Source: [Eubacterium] siraeum
GTDB lineage: Bacteria; Bacillota; Clostridia; Oscillospirales; Ruminococcaceae
Length of the DNA: 64,000 nucleotides
Reading direction: 5' to 3'
Assembly (NCBI GenBank): GCA_025150425.1
Contig: CP102281.1
Span: 372,001 to 436,000, forward strand
Positions 26,542-33,860 of the stretch are shown one piece after another. Every line of letters begins with the position of its first letter. Positions within the stretch are counted from its first letter, which is position 1. Below the pieces are notes generated by a model. That model searched no databases. It was given only the letters and a program-made list of their open reading frames with translations, and was not told the origin of the DNA. The position numbers were made by a program, and so were the translations under genes.

Positions 26542-27479
26542 TGTTACATACTGAGCAGGACAAAAAGCAGATAAAGATAATTACGCTCGGTGAGCTTAAT
26601 CGCCGTGCGGAAGATATTGATACGTTTATCGGAACCTCCGAAAAGCAGTACTCGGATAAAATAGCGGCGGCGGCAGAGAGCATAGCGCAGTGCCACAAAC
26701 AAAAGCCGCTGGTGCTTTTGTCGGGACCGTCCGGTTCGGGCAAAACCACAACGGCATATCGCATAGCGGATGCGCTTGTGAAAAAGGGTATTAAGGCGAT
26801 AGTCATATCTATGGATGATTATTTCGTGCCGGGAGTTATACCGCCCGATGAAAACGGCAGGGTAGACTTTGAAGCGCCTGCAAGGGTCGATTGCGAGCTT
26901 CTGAAAAAAGATCTGCGTACTCTGGCGGCAGGCGGCGAGGTAAGACTGCCTAAATTCAATTTTGCCGATAATTCAAGACAGCACGGCAACGCAATACGAT
27001 GCGACGGCAACACGGTAGTTATAATAGAGGGCATCCATGCGCTCAATCCCGATGTTACGGGCAAGATGCACGACAGCGCAACGTTTATCTATGTCAGCGT
27101 CCGTACAAGAATAGCCGATGAAAAGGGCGGACTTCTCCACCCGTCAAAGATACGCCTTATCCGCAGGCTCTCCCGTGACAAGCTGTTCAGAGGAAGGGAT
27201 TATCACAGGACGATAGAACAGTTCCCCAGCGTACAGCGTGGCGAAAGCCTTTATATAATGCCGTATAAGCACCTTGCGGATTTCGATATAGATACATTCT
27301 TCCCGTATGAGCTTTCGGTATACCGAAGCGTGCTTGCGAAGCTCTGCGACAATGATTTTGACGAATGTATAAGACAGGTCAACCGCTACAGCGAGTTGCC
27401 CAGATTCCTGTCGCTGATAAAAGAGGTTCCGCCGGAGGCAGTCCCCGAAAATTCGCTTATAAAGGAATTTATAGGCTGA
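26541..27479 (+). CDS. Uridine kinase-like nucleoside kinase
   Basis: A P-loop kinase of 312 residues in the uridine kinase/phosphoribulokinase family. Walker A is GPSGSGKTT near 62-70, the Walker-B-like SMDDYFVPG is near 93-101, and the lid and base-binding DYHRTIEQF is near 233. An N-terminal domain of about 55 residues precedes the kinase. I place the start at TTG 26541 with GGAAGGTG five bases before it. The in-frame ATG at 26490 overlaps the -10 box (26489-26494), so it would not be in the mRNA. Likely makes UMP or CMP from nucleosides; the exact substrate is uncertain. Confidence 0.82.
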   Translation: MLHTEQDKKQIKIITLGELNRRAEDIDTFIGTSEKQYSDKIAAAAESIAQCHKQKPLVLLSGPSGSGKTTTAYRIADALVKKGIKAIVISMDDYFVPGVIPPDENGRVDFEAPARVDCELLKKDLRTLAAGGEVRLPKFNFADNSRQHGNAIRCDGNTVVIIEGIHALNPDVTGKMHDSATFIYVSVRTRIADEKGGLLHPSKIRLIRRLSRDKLFRGRDYHRTIEQFPSVQRGESLYIMPYKHLADFDIDTFFPYELSVYRSVLAKLCDNDFDECIRQVNRYSELPRFLSLIKEVPPEAVPENSLIKEFIG

Positions 27480-27515
27480 AAAGCGGCAGTGTGTACTTGT
27501 GCAAAATCACAAATC

Positions 27516-27539
27516 CAACCTCAAAACTTGGTTGTTTTT
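27516..27539 (+). terminator. Weak terminator after the kinase gene
   Basis: CAACC and GGTTG pair around nine bases, followed by TTTTT. Confidence 0.45.
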
Positions 27540-27561
27540 AACTAAAAATCAAACTCATCTA

Positions 27562-27590
27562 TTTACTTTTTTGTGGATATGGTGTATAAT
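27562..27590 (+). promoter_or_regulatory. Promoter of the CheV-like gene
   Basis: TTTACT, 17 bases, TATAAT. The leader is about 35 bases, which rules out the in-frame ATG at 27499. Confidence 0.7.
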
Positions 27591-27633
27591 AAAAATCAGT
27601 TCAAGATTAGAATGGCAACGGAAGGTGTATATT

Positions 27634-28554
27634 ATGGCAGCTTACAGTGCAAATGATACCGGCATACTGCTTGAAAGCGGTACTAACGAGCTGGAGCTTT
27701 TAGAATTTAATGTATGCGGAAATTCCTACGGCATAAACATTGCCAAGGTCCGTGAAATAATGATGGAACAGGAACTTGTCCCGATGCCTCAGGCACCCGA
27801 TGAGATAGAGGGCGTATTTATGCCCCGTGACAAGCTGATTACCGTTATCGACTTACATAAGGTGTTAGGCACCGAAAAGCCGGAGAACGCAAGGGGATTA
27901 TTCATAATCTGCGAGTTCAACGGAATGGATATAGGCTTTCACGTTACGGCAGTGCAGGGCATACAGCGTATAGGCTGGACAGCTATCGAAAAGCCCCCTC
28001 AGGTTTCGGGCGATTCGACTACCGGCATAGCTACCGGTATAGCAAAGGTTAACGGAAAGATTCTTGTTATCCTTGACTTTGAGAAGATAGTAAGCGATAT
28101 AAACAAGGCGGCAGGACTTGATCTCAAGGGTGCCGAAAATGCAAAGGCTACGGCAGTGACAGCTGAAAAGCATATCGTAATAGTCGAGGATTCGCAGTTC
28201 CTCAACAAGATGATAGTAAACAGCCTTTCGGATATAGGATTTAAGGAGATCCGCTCTTTCCCCAACGGAAAAGAGGCGTGGGACTACATATCTCAGTTTT
28301 CTGGCTACAACGGCGATGTTACAAATTGCGTAGCCGCAGTTATAACCGATATTGAGATGCCACAGATGGACGGACACCACCTTACAAAGCTCATAAAATC
28401 CGACCCCACACTTAAAAAGATACCCGTTTTCCTGTTCTCATCGCTCATAAACGAGCAGATGTATCAGAAGGGACTTTCCGTAGGTGCGGACGAACAGTTC
28501 TCAAAGCCTCAGATAGGTATGCTTATCGAGCGGCTTATGCAGATACTGAGCTGA
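27634..28554 (+). CDS. cheV: CheV-like chemotaxis protein (CheW + receiver)
   Basis: A 306-residue coupling protein. Residues about 17-160 are a CheW domain (LEFNVCGNSYGINIAKVREI). Residues 180-305 are a receiver with acidic pocket E185/D186, phospho-acceptor D239 in ITDIEMPQMDG and the conserved K291. ATG 27634 has GGAAGGTG upstream. CheV links receptors to CheA and adapts by phosphorylation; no other chemotaxis or flagellar gene is in this window. It has its own promoter and a strong terminator. Confidence 0.93.
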   Translation: MAAYSANDTGILLESGTNELELLEFNVCGNSYGINIAKVREIMMEQELVPMPQAPDEIEGVFMPRDKLITVIDLHKVLGTEKPENARGLFIICEFNGMDIGFHVTAVQGIQRIGWTAIEKPPQVSGDSTTGIATGIAKVNGKILVILDFEKIVSDINKAAGLDLKGAENAKATAVTAEKHIVIVEDSQFLNKMIVNSLSDIGFKEIRSFPNGKEAWDYISQFSGYNGDVTNCVAAVITDIEMPQMDGHHLTKLIKSDPTLKKIPVFLFSSLINEQMYQKGLSVGADEQFSKPQIGMLIERLMQILS

Positions 28555-28664
28555 TAATTTTTTGCTTATTCGCTGTTTGCCTTTTTTGCTACCGGCAACA
28601 GTTGAATATCTGATTTTCATTTTTATTCCTTACTTAAGTTTGTTTCGTTTCATTTGAATTTTAC

Positions 28665-28696
28665 CGGCAGAAGTAACATTCTGCCGTCATTTTTTT
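28665..28696 (+). terminator. Terminator of cheV
   Basis: CGGCAGAA pairs with TTCTGCCG around six bases; seven T's follow after TCA. Confidence 0.88.
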
Positions 28697-28715
28697 GTTC
28701 TGCGGCTTTATATGC

Positions 28716-28744
28716 TTGAAGTTAAGACGGATATGTGATAATAT
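28716..28744 (+). promoter_or_regulatory. Candidate promoter of the MBL-fold/trkA operon
   Basis: TTGAAG, 17 bases, TAATAT. An alternative -10, GATAAT (28737-28742), overlaps it. Confidence 0.45.
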
Positions 28745-28785
28745 ATATTAATAAGATTACGATTGCAGAGAAAGGAATGACGCTT

Positions 28786-29622
28786 TTGAGGATAGTATCT
28801 CTGTCCGACGATGAAACAGCCGATTCAAAGCTGTTTTCCGAGTATGGAATATGCCTTTATATTGAACACGGCAGGAACATAATTCTTTTCGGCACGGGAG
28901 CGTCTGCTCTGTATCTCAGCAACGCAGAGCGTCTTGGCATACCTGCGGATAAGGCGGATACGCTTATAATCCCCGTAAATGCCGATGATTGCACGGGCGG
29001 CGTTGAAACAGCGGTGCGAAAGAACAGAAATATACGCATTTTTATAAGAGAGGACGAAGCTGCCGATTGTGCCGTGAAGGAAAAACTGCTCAGAGTACGA
29101 AGCGGACTTCCTCAATCGTTCTACAGAAGCGACAGATACAACACGTTCCGTTTTGAACGCTTCACAGAGGTATGCAAGGACTTCTATCTTGTCGCCGCAG
29201 AAAAGAAGGATAAGGCCGCCGAAGCCGACAGGCATTTTTATATAAGGAAAAAGGGCTTTTATGTGCCGGACGATTTTTTGGGAGAATGCTTTGCCGTATG
29301 CTTCCCAGGCAGAAGACGTGACGGCTTCGTGCTGATAACAGGCGGTGCGTATACGGGCATCGCAGGTATGATAAATACGGCGAAAAGGCTGTGGGACGCT
29401 CCGGTTCTGTCTGTAGTCGGCTGCTTTGCCTACACAAACAGGCTCGGAAAACAGACCGTACAGCAAAGCCATATAGCAAAGTCGGCGGAGGAGCTGTCAG
29501 GGCTTCGCACAGGCAGTATATACACCTGCCATAACACAGGAAGAAAAGGCTATGAAACAATGAAAGATATACTCGGCGACAGGTTGCAGTACCTGCGTGC
29601 CGGAGAGGAGTTGAATTTTTAA
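28786..29622 (+). CDS. Metallo-beta-lactamase-fold protein lacking metal ligands
   Basis: A 278-residue protein resembling the MBL-superfamily group annotated as metal-dependent hydrolase or dihydropterin-ribofuranosyl-aminobenzene phosphate synthase. The overall pattern is kept: an N-terminal IVSLSDD strand, ILFGTG, NAERLGI, TGG, LITGGAYTGI and the C-terminal YTCHNTGRKGY. The metal-binding residues are changed: the usual ILFDTG has G for D (residues 35-38), SHGHYDHTGG reads IPVNADDCTGG (62-72), and GGFH reads GCFA. The start is set at TTG 28786, with AAAGGA nine bases upstream; ATG 28777 is possible but too near the ribosome site. Its stop overlaps the trkA start (TAATG), implying coupled translation. 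It may sense a ligand for the K+ system, which is inference. Confidence 0.7.
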   Translation: MRIVSLSDDETADSKLFSEYGICLYIEHGRNIILFGTGASALYLSNAERLGIPADKADTLIIPVNADDCTGGVETAVRKNRNIRIFIREDEAADCAVKEKLLRVRSGLPQSFYRSDRYNTFRFERFTEVCKDFYLVAAEKKDKAAEADRHFYIRKKGFYVPDDFLGECFAVCFPGRRRDGFVLITGGAYTGIAGMINTAKRLWDAPVLSVVGCFAYTNRLGKQTVQQSHIAKSAEELSGLRTGSIYTCHNTGRKGYETMKDILGDRLQYLRAGEELNF

Positions 29623-30242
29623 TGAACGTACTGGTAGTCGGTTGCGGTAAGGTAGGCTCACGTCTTGCAAACACGCTGTGCGATGAGGGCATAGACGTTT
29701 CGGTAATAGCAAGGACGGCGGCGGAAGCGGATAAAATGCTTGAGCCTGATTTCAAGGGCAGTCTTTTATGCGGTGTGCCGATAGATCAGGATAATCTCAA
29801 AAAGGCGGGCATTGAAAGCTGTGATGTCGTATGCGCCGTTACGGACGATGACAACACCAACATAATGGTGTCACAGCTTGCAAAGGAGGTTTACGGAGTA
29901 AAGAAGGTCGTCAGCCGTATCCTTGACCCCGAAAGAGGAGATATATTCGCCCATTTCGGACTTGAAACGGTCTGCCCGACAAAGCTCACAGTTGAAGCAA
30001 TATGCTCTGCGATAAAGCCTATGCTGGAAGAAAAATACGTCAGCTTCGGCTCGCATATGGTGCGTTTCACCACAATGGAGATACCTAAGGAGTTCATCGG
30101 TATGACCCCCGTTGACATAGAATATGAGGAGAACGAAACGCTGTATGCGATAATCAGGGCAGACAGCACGATGGAGATAGTGAATAATTATAACGTTGTT
30201 ATGAGAGAGGGCGACAAGCTGATATTCTCAAAAGCCATCTGA
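29622..30242 (+). CDS. trkA: TrkA/KtrA-type K+ channel regulatory subunit, first copy
   Basis: A cytoplasmic gating subunit of a Trk/Ktr potassium uptake system. Residues 1-130 form the NAD-binding RCK N domain (VLVVGCGKVGSRLA, DDDNTNIMVSQLA). The rest is the RCK C domain, ending GDKLIFS. At 206 residues it is a single RCK unit, unlike the double TrkA of E. coli. The ATG overlaps the preceding stop. A second TrkA gene follows after 26 bases. The membrane subunit (TrkH/KtrB) is not in the window. Confidence 0.92.
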   Translation: MNVLVVGCGKVGSRLANTLCDEGIDVSVIARTAAEADKMLEPDFKGSLLCGVPIDQDNLKKAGIESCDVVCAVTDDDNTNIMVSQLAKEVYGVKKVVSRILDPERGDIFAHFGLETVCPTKLTVEAICSAIKPMLEEKYVSFGSHMVRFTTMEIPKEFIGMTPVDIEYEENETLYAIIRADSTMEIVNNYNVVMREGDKLIFSKAI

Positions 30243-30268
30243 CATAAACGACAGAAAGGATCTGCAAA

Positions 30269-30934
30269 ATGCACTCGCTTATAATAGGCGGCGGAAAGAT
30301 AGGCTACTATCTGACCAAAGTCCTTATTGAAAAGGGATACGATGTATCCGTTGTTGAAAAGGAAAAGGAAGCCTGCCAGAAGTTTGCAAACGACCTTAAC
30401 ATAACCGTAATAAAGGGTGACGGCACAAGCGTTTCCGTGCTTGAACAGGCGGGAGTTGCCGATGCCGACAGCGTTATTGCCGTGACTGGACGTGACGAGG
30501 ATAACCTTGTTGCCTGCCAGCTTGCAAAAAGGCTCTATCAGGTGAAAAAGACCATAGCAAAGGTAAACAACCCCAAAAACGTTGAGGCGCTCAAGAAACT
30601 TGGCGTAGATATAGTTGTAAGCTCTACCGATAACATTACAGGTCAGCTTGAGCGTGAGATAGACAGCGGCAAGATAAAGGAGCTTCTTCCTCTCGGCGCA
30701 GGAAATGCAGGCGTTTTCGAGATAGTGCTTGACAACAGCTTTACGCTTCAGAACGTTCCGCTTATGGAAATGGAAATACCGCTGACGCTCAACATTATTT
30801 CTATTATCCGCAATGAAACCGAGCTGATAATCCCAAGAGGTCACACCACTCTTGAGATAGGCGACAAGCTGATGATATTATCCAAAATCAAGGACAAGAA
30901 TGACATTTTCAAGGCGTTTAAGATAAAGGCGTGA
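30269..30934 (+). CDS. trkA: TrkA-type K+ channel regulatory subunit, second copy
   Basis: A 221-residue RCK protein: SLIIGGGKIGYYLTK at the N-terminus, TGRDEDNLVACQLA at about 72-85, and an RCK C domain ending GDKLMILSKI. It differs clearly from the upstream copy, so the pair may form a mixed ring. AAAGGA lies before the ATG. Last gene of the operon; a long hairpin follows. Confidence 0.92.
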   Translation: MHSLIIGGGKIGYYLTKVLIEKGYDVSVVEKEKEACQKFANDLNITVIKGDGTSVSVLEQAGVADADSVIAVTGRDEDNLVACQLAKRLYQVKKTIAKVNNPKNVEALKKLGVDIVVSSTDNITGQLEREIDSGKIKELLPLGAGNAGVFEIVLDNSFTLQNVPLMEMEIPLTLNIISIIRNETELIIPRGHTTLEIGDKLMILSKIKDKNDIFKAFKIKA

Positions 30935-30998
30935 CGTGTATGTAACACGCATTTTGTCAATTATCAGTAAATAAATCCTCGATAGGAAAATTTTTATT

Positions 30999-31049
30999 GT
31001 GAAATTGCATAAAATCGGCGATCGGTTTTAGTGCAATTTCACTTTATTA
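30999..31049 (+). terminator. Long hairpin after the trkA pair
   Basis: GTGAAATTGCA (30999-31009) and TGCAATTTCAC (31032-31042) are perfect 11-bp arms. The inner bases TAAAATCG/CGGTTTTA extend the stem with one bulged G and wobble pairs, giving about 20 bp. TTTATTAT follows. It lies in the 210-base gap before glgP. Confidence 0.65.
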
Positions 31050-31072
31050 TCTACAAAATATTTTATTCAGCC

Positions 31073-31101
31073 TTGAATAAGGATAACGTATGTTGTATAA
31101 T
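31073..31101 (+). promoter_or_regulatory. Promoter of glgP
   Basis: TTGAAT, 17 bases, TATAAT. The start codon is 44 bases further on. Confidence 0.8.
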
Positions 31102-31144
31102 TAGTAAGTAAGAAAATCGGACCGGAAGAAAGGGAAAAATTTAT

Positions 31145-33544
31145 ATGACTTCACCATTTACAGAAAATGAAATAACCCGTAAGCTGACGGAGGTGCTGGA
31201 GTACGACTTCAGAGTATCCCCCGCAGAAGCAACTCACACCCAGATTTACAAGGCTTTATCAAAGATAGTGGTAAACTACCTTAAGGAAAAGCGCTCGATG
31301 TTCATGACCGACTGCAACTCAAAGGGCAGAAAGCAGGTCTACTATCTTTCAATGGAATTCCTTATGGGACGTTCGTTAAAGACAAACCTCTACAACCTCG
31401 GTATGCAGGACGAAGTGGCAAAGGCACTCAAGAAGCTTGATGTAAAGATTGAACATATCTATGAGGAAGAACCCGATGCAGGACTCGGTAACGGCGGTCT
31501 TGGCAGACTTGCCGCCTGCTACCTTGACGGACTTGCAACCTGCGCATTCCCCGCAACAGGCTACTCTATCCTTTACGAATACGGTATCTTCAAGCAGAGG
31601 ATCATAGACGGCTGGCAGACAGAGCTTCCTGATGACTGGCTGCCCGGCGGCAGAGCGTGGCTCGTACCCGTACCCGATCAGGCTATAGAGGTTCATTTTG
31701 ACGGCGAGATCTACGAGAAGTGGGAGCAGAACTACCACAGCGTAAGTCACGTTAACTATAAGACAGTAAACGCAGTACCCTATGATATGTATGTATCGGG
31801 CTATGACAGCAAGGGCGTTTCAAAGCTCCGTCTTTGGAGCGCAGAGAGTATGTCGTTTGATATGAATATGTTCAATCAGGGCGACTATGCAAAGGCTATC
31901 GGTGCAAATAATATCGCACACTCACTGACAAAGGTACTTTACCCCAACGATAATCACCTTGAGGGTAAGGCTCTGCGTCTGCGTCAGCAGTATTTTATGA
32001 GCGCCGCTTCTGTAGGCGATATTGTAATGCGTCACATGAACGTTTACGGTACTCTTGAAAATCTTCACGAAAAGGTAGCTATCCATATAAACGATACCCA
32101 TCCCACCCTCGCTATCCCCGAGCTTATGAGAATACTGCTCGATGACTGCGGTTATGACTGGGATAAGGCGTGGAACATCATCACAAATACATTCGATTAT
32201 ACAAACCATACGGTTATGGCAGAAGCACTTGAAACGTGGGATGTCGATCTTATGCAGAGAATACTCCCCAGAATCTACGCTATCATAGTTGAAATAAACA
32301 ACCGTTATTGCGCTCATCTTATGGAAGTAACAGGCGGCGACAGCGAGAAGGTAACAAGAATGTCCATCATTCTTGACAACCGTGTAAAGATGGCTAACCT
32401 CTGCTGTGCGGCAAGCAGCTCTGTAAACGGCGTTTCTAAGCTTCACTCCGAAATCATCAAGGACAGCGTATTCCACGATCAGTACACTGTTACTCCCGAT
32501 GCCTTCAAGAACGTTACAAACGGTATCGCATACCGCCGTTGGTTACTCTCAAGCAATCAGGGACTTACAAACCTCCTTACCGAGTGCATAGGCGACGGCT
32601 TCAAGAAGGATGCGTCAAAGCTTGCAGATTTCAAGAAGTTTGCAACGGATAAGTCGGTTCTTGATAAATTAGCCGCTGTAAAGTTAGCTAACAAGCAGGC
32701 TTTTGCGAAGTATGTATACAACACCACAGGCACTAAGCTCAACTGCAACGGTATTTTCGATGTACAGGTAAAGCGTCTGCACGAATACAAGCGTCAGCAG
32801 TTAAATGCAATGAACATTATCGCAGACTACATTTATCTGCTCAATAATCCCGATGCGGACTTTGTACCCAAGACCTATATCTTCGCTTCAAAGGCGGCAC
32901 CCGGCTATTATATGGCAAAGCAGATAATCAAGATGATATGGTGCATAGGCGAAGAGCTTAAGAAGAATCCCAAGCTGAACGAAAAGCTTGCTGTTGTATT
33001 CCTTGAAGATTACAAGGTAACACTGTCAGAGATTCTTATGCCCGCAAGTGAAATTTCAGAGCAGATCTCTCTTGCAGGAACAGAGGCTTCCGGTACAGGT
33101 AATATGAAGCTGATGCTCAACGGCGCTCTTACAATGGGTACCTATGACGGTGCGAATGTTGAGATACACGAAGCGGTAGGCGATGACAACATCTTCATCT
33201 TCGGTATGTCAACTCCCGAGGTAAATCAGCTTAAGGCTGAGGGATATAACCCCGAAAAGATATACAACTCACACGCAGTTATCAAGAGCGTCCTCGAAAA
33301 GATGTACAAGGGTATAAACGGTGCAACATTCGAGGAAGTAGCAAATTCACTGCGTCACGCAGACAGATATATGTGCTTTGCCGATTTCGACAGCTACAGA
33401 GGAACACAGGCAAAGGCAAGCGAAACTTATAAGGATAAGTACCTCTGGAATAAGATGTCGCTTATAAATATCGCATCTGCAGGCATATTCTCGGCTGACC
33501 GTGCCGTTACAGACTATGCCCGTGACATCTGGAAGTTAATTTAA
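31145..33544 (+). CDS. glgP: Glycogen/maltodextrin phosphorylase
   Basis: Releases glucose-1-phosphate from alpha-1,4-glucan ends with pyridoxal phosphate. The PLP lysine is K655 in the family signature ASGTGNMKLMLNGA. DAGLGNGGLGRLAACYLDG near 117 and HLKRLHEYKRQ-like VKRLHEYKRQ near 540 are also typical. Length 799. It carries none of the N-terminal phosphorylation extension of animal enzymes. GAAAGGG precedes the ATG. Works with malQ and the GH13 enzyme; a non-coding element lies between it and that enzyme. Confidence 0.97.
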   Translation: MTSPFTENEITRKLTEVLEYDFRVSPAEATHTQIYKALSKIVVNYLKEKRSMFMTDCNSKGRKQVYYLSMEFLMGRSLKTNLYNLGMQDEVAKALKKLDVKIEHIYEEEPDAGLGNGGLGRLAACYLDGLATCAFPATGYSILYEYGIFKQRIIDGWQTELPDDWLPGGRAWLVPVPDQAIEVHFDGEIYEKWEQNYHSVSHVNYKTVNAVPYDMYVSGYDSKGVSKLRLWSAESMSFDMNMFNQGDYAKAIGANNIAHSLTKVLYPNDNHLEGKALRLRQQYFMSAASVGDIVMRHMNVYGTLENLHEKVAIHINDTHPTLAIPELMRILLDDCGYDWDKAWNIITNTFDYTNHTVMAEALETWDVDLMQRILPRIYAIIVEINNRYCAHLMEVTGGDSEKVTRMSIILDNRVKMANLCCAASSSVNGVSKLHSEIIKDSVFHDQYTVTPDAFKNVTNGIAYRRWLLSSNQGLTNLLTECIGDGFKKDASKLADFKKFATDKSVLDKLAAVKLANKQAFAKYVYNTTGTKLNCNGIFDVQVKRLHEYKRQQLNAMNIIADYIYLLNNPDADFVPKTYIFASKAAPGYYMAKQIIKMIWCIGEELKKNPKLNEKLAVVFLEDYKVTLSEILMPASEISEQISLAGTEASGTGNMKLMLNGALTMGTYDGANVEIHEAVGDDNIFIFGMSTPEVNQLKAEGYNPEKIYNSHAVIKSVLEKMYKGINGATFEEVANSLRHADRYMCFADFDSYRGTQAKASETYKDKYLWNKMSLINIASAGIFSADRAVTDYARDIWKLI

Positions 33545-33569
33545 CAGACAGTAGCCCGAGATAATAAAA

Positions 33570-33595
33570 AAAGTCCGTTGCAACCAACGGACTTT
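33570..33595 (+). terminator. glgP terminator hairpin, left copy of a 26-bp target duplication
   Basis: AAAGTCCGTTG pairs perfectly with CAACGGACTTT around CAAC. This copy has lost its T-run because the element at 33596 begins at the next base. The same 26 bases recur at 33772-33797. Confidence 0.9.
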
Positions 33596-33771
33596 CAAAC
33601 TGTCGATAAACCTCTATCGTTGATAAAAATGGGGTCGCAGGGGCGTAGCCCCCGACAGGGTCTAGGGGCGGTAGCCCCAGTAATATAGCCCCTTCCCACG
33701 GGGAAGGGGTTTGGGGTTAGGGATAGAGAATTTGCTCTATTTTTATAAAAATAGACTTTTTCGACAAACTG
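33596..33771 (+). mobile_element. Small non-coding hairpin-bounded element, copy 1 (176 bp)
   Basis: Its termini are inverted: CAAACTGTCGATAAAC at the left and the complement of the right end, CAGTTTGTCGAAAAAG. Inside are at least four hairpins: GTCG/CGAC around a GGGGC/GCCCC core (33634-33656), GGGGC/GCCCC (33665-33678), CCCCTTCCC/GGGAAGGGG (33689-33709) and ATAGAG/CTCTAT (33723-33740). There is no plausible protein. Direct repeats of 26 bp abut both ends exactly. Confidence 0.85.
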
Positions 33772-33799
33772 AAAGTCCGTTGCAACCAACGGACTTTTT
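33772..33799 (+). terminator. glgP terminator hairpin, right copy of the duplication
   Basis: Same 26 bases as 33570-33595, here still followed by T's (ACTTTTTC), so it is probably the functional end of the original terminator. Confidence 0.88.
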
Positions 33800-33860
33800 C
33801 GGGTATATATAACCACCCTCCGACTTTAATCCGACTTTAATCCGAAAGGAATGTTTTTTA

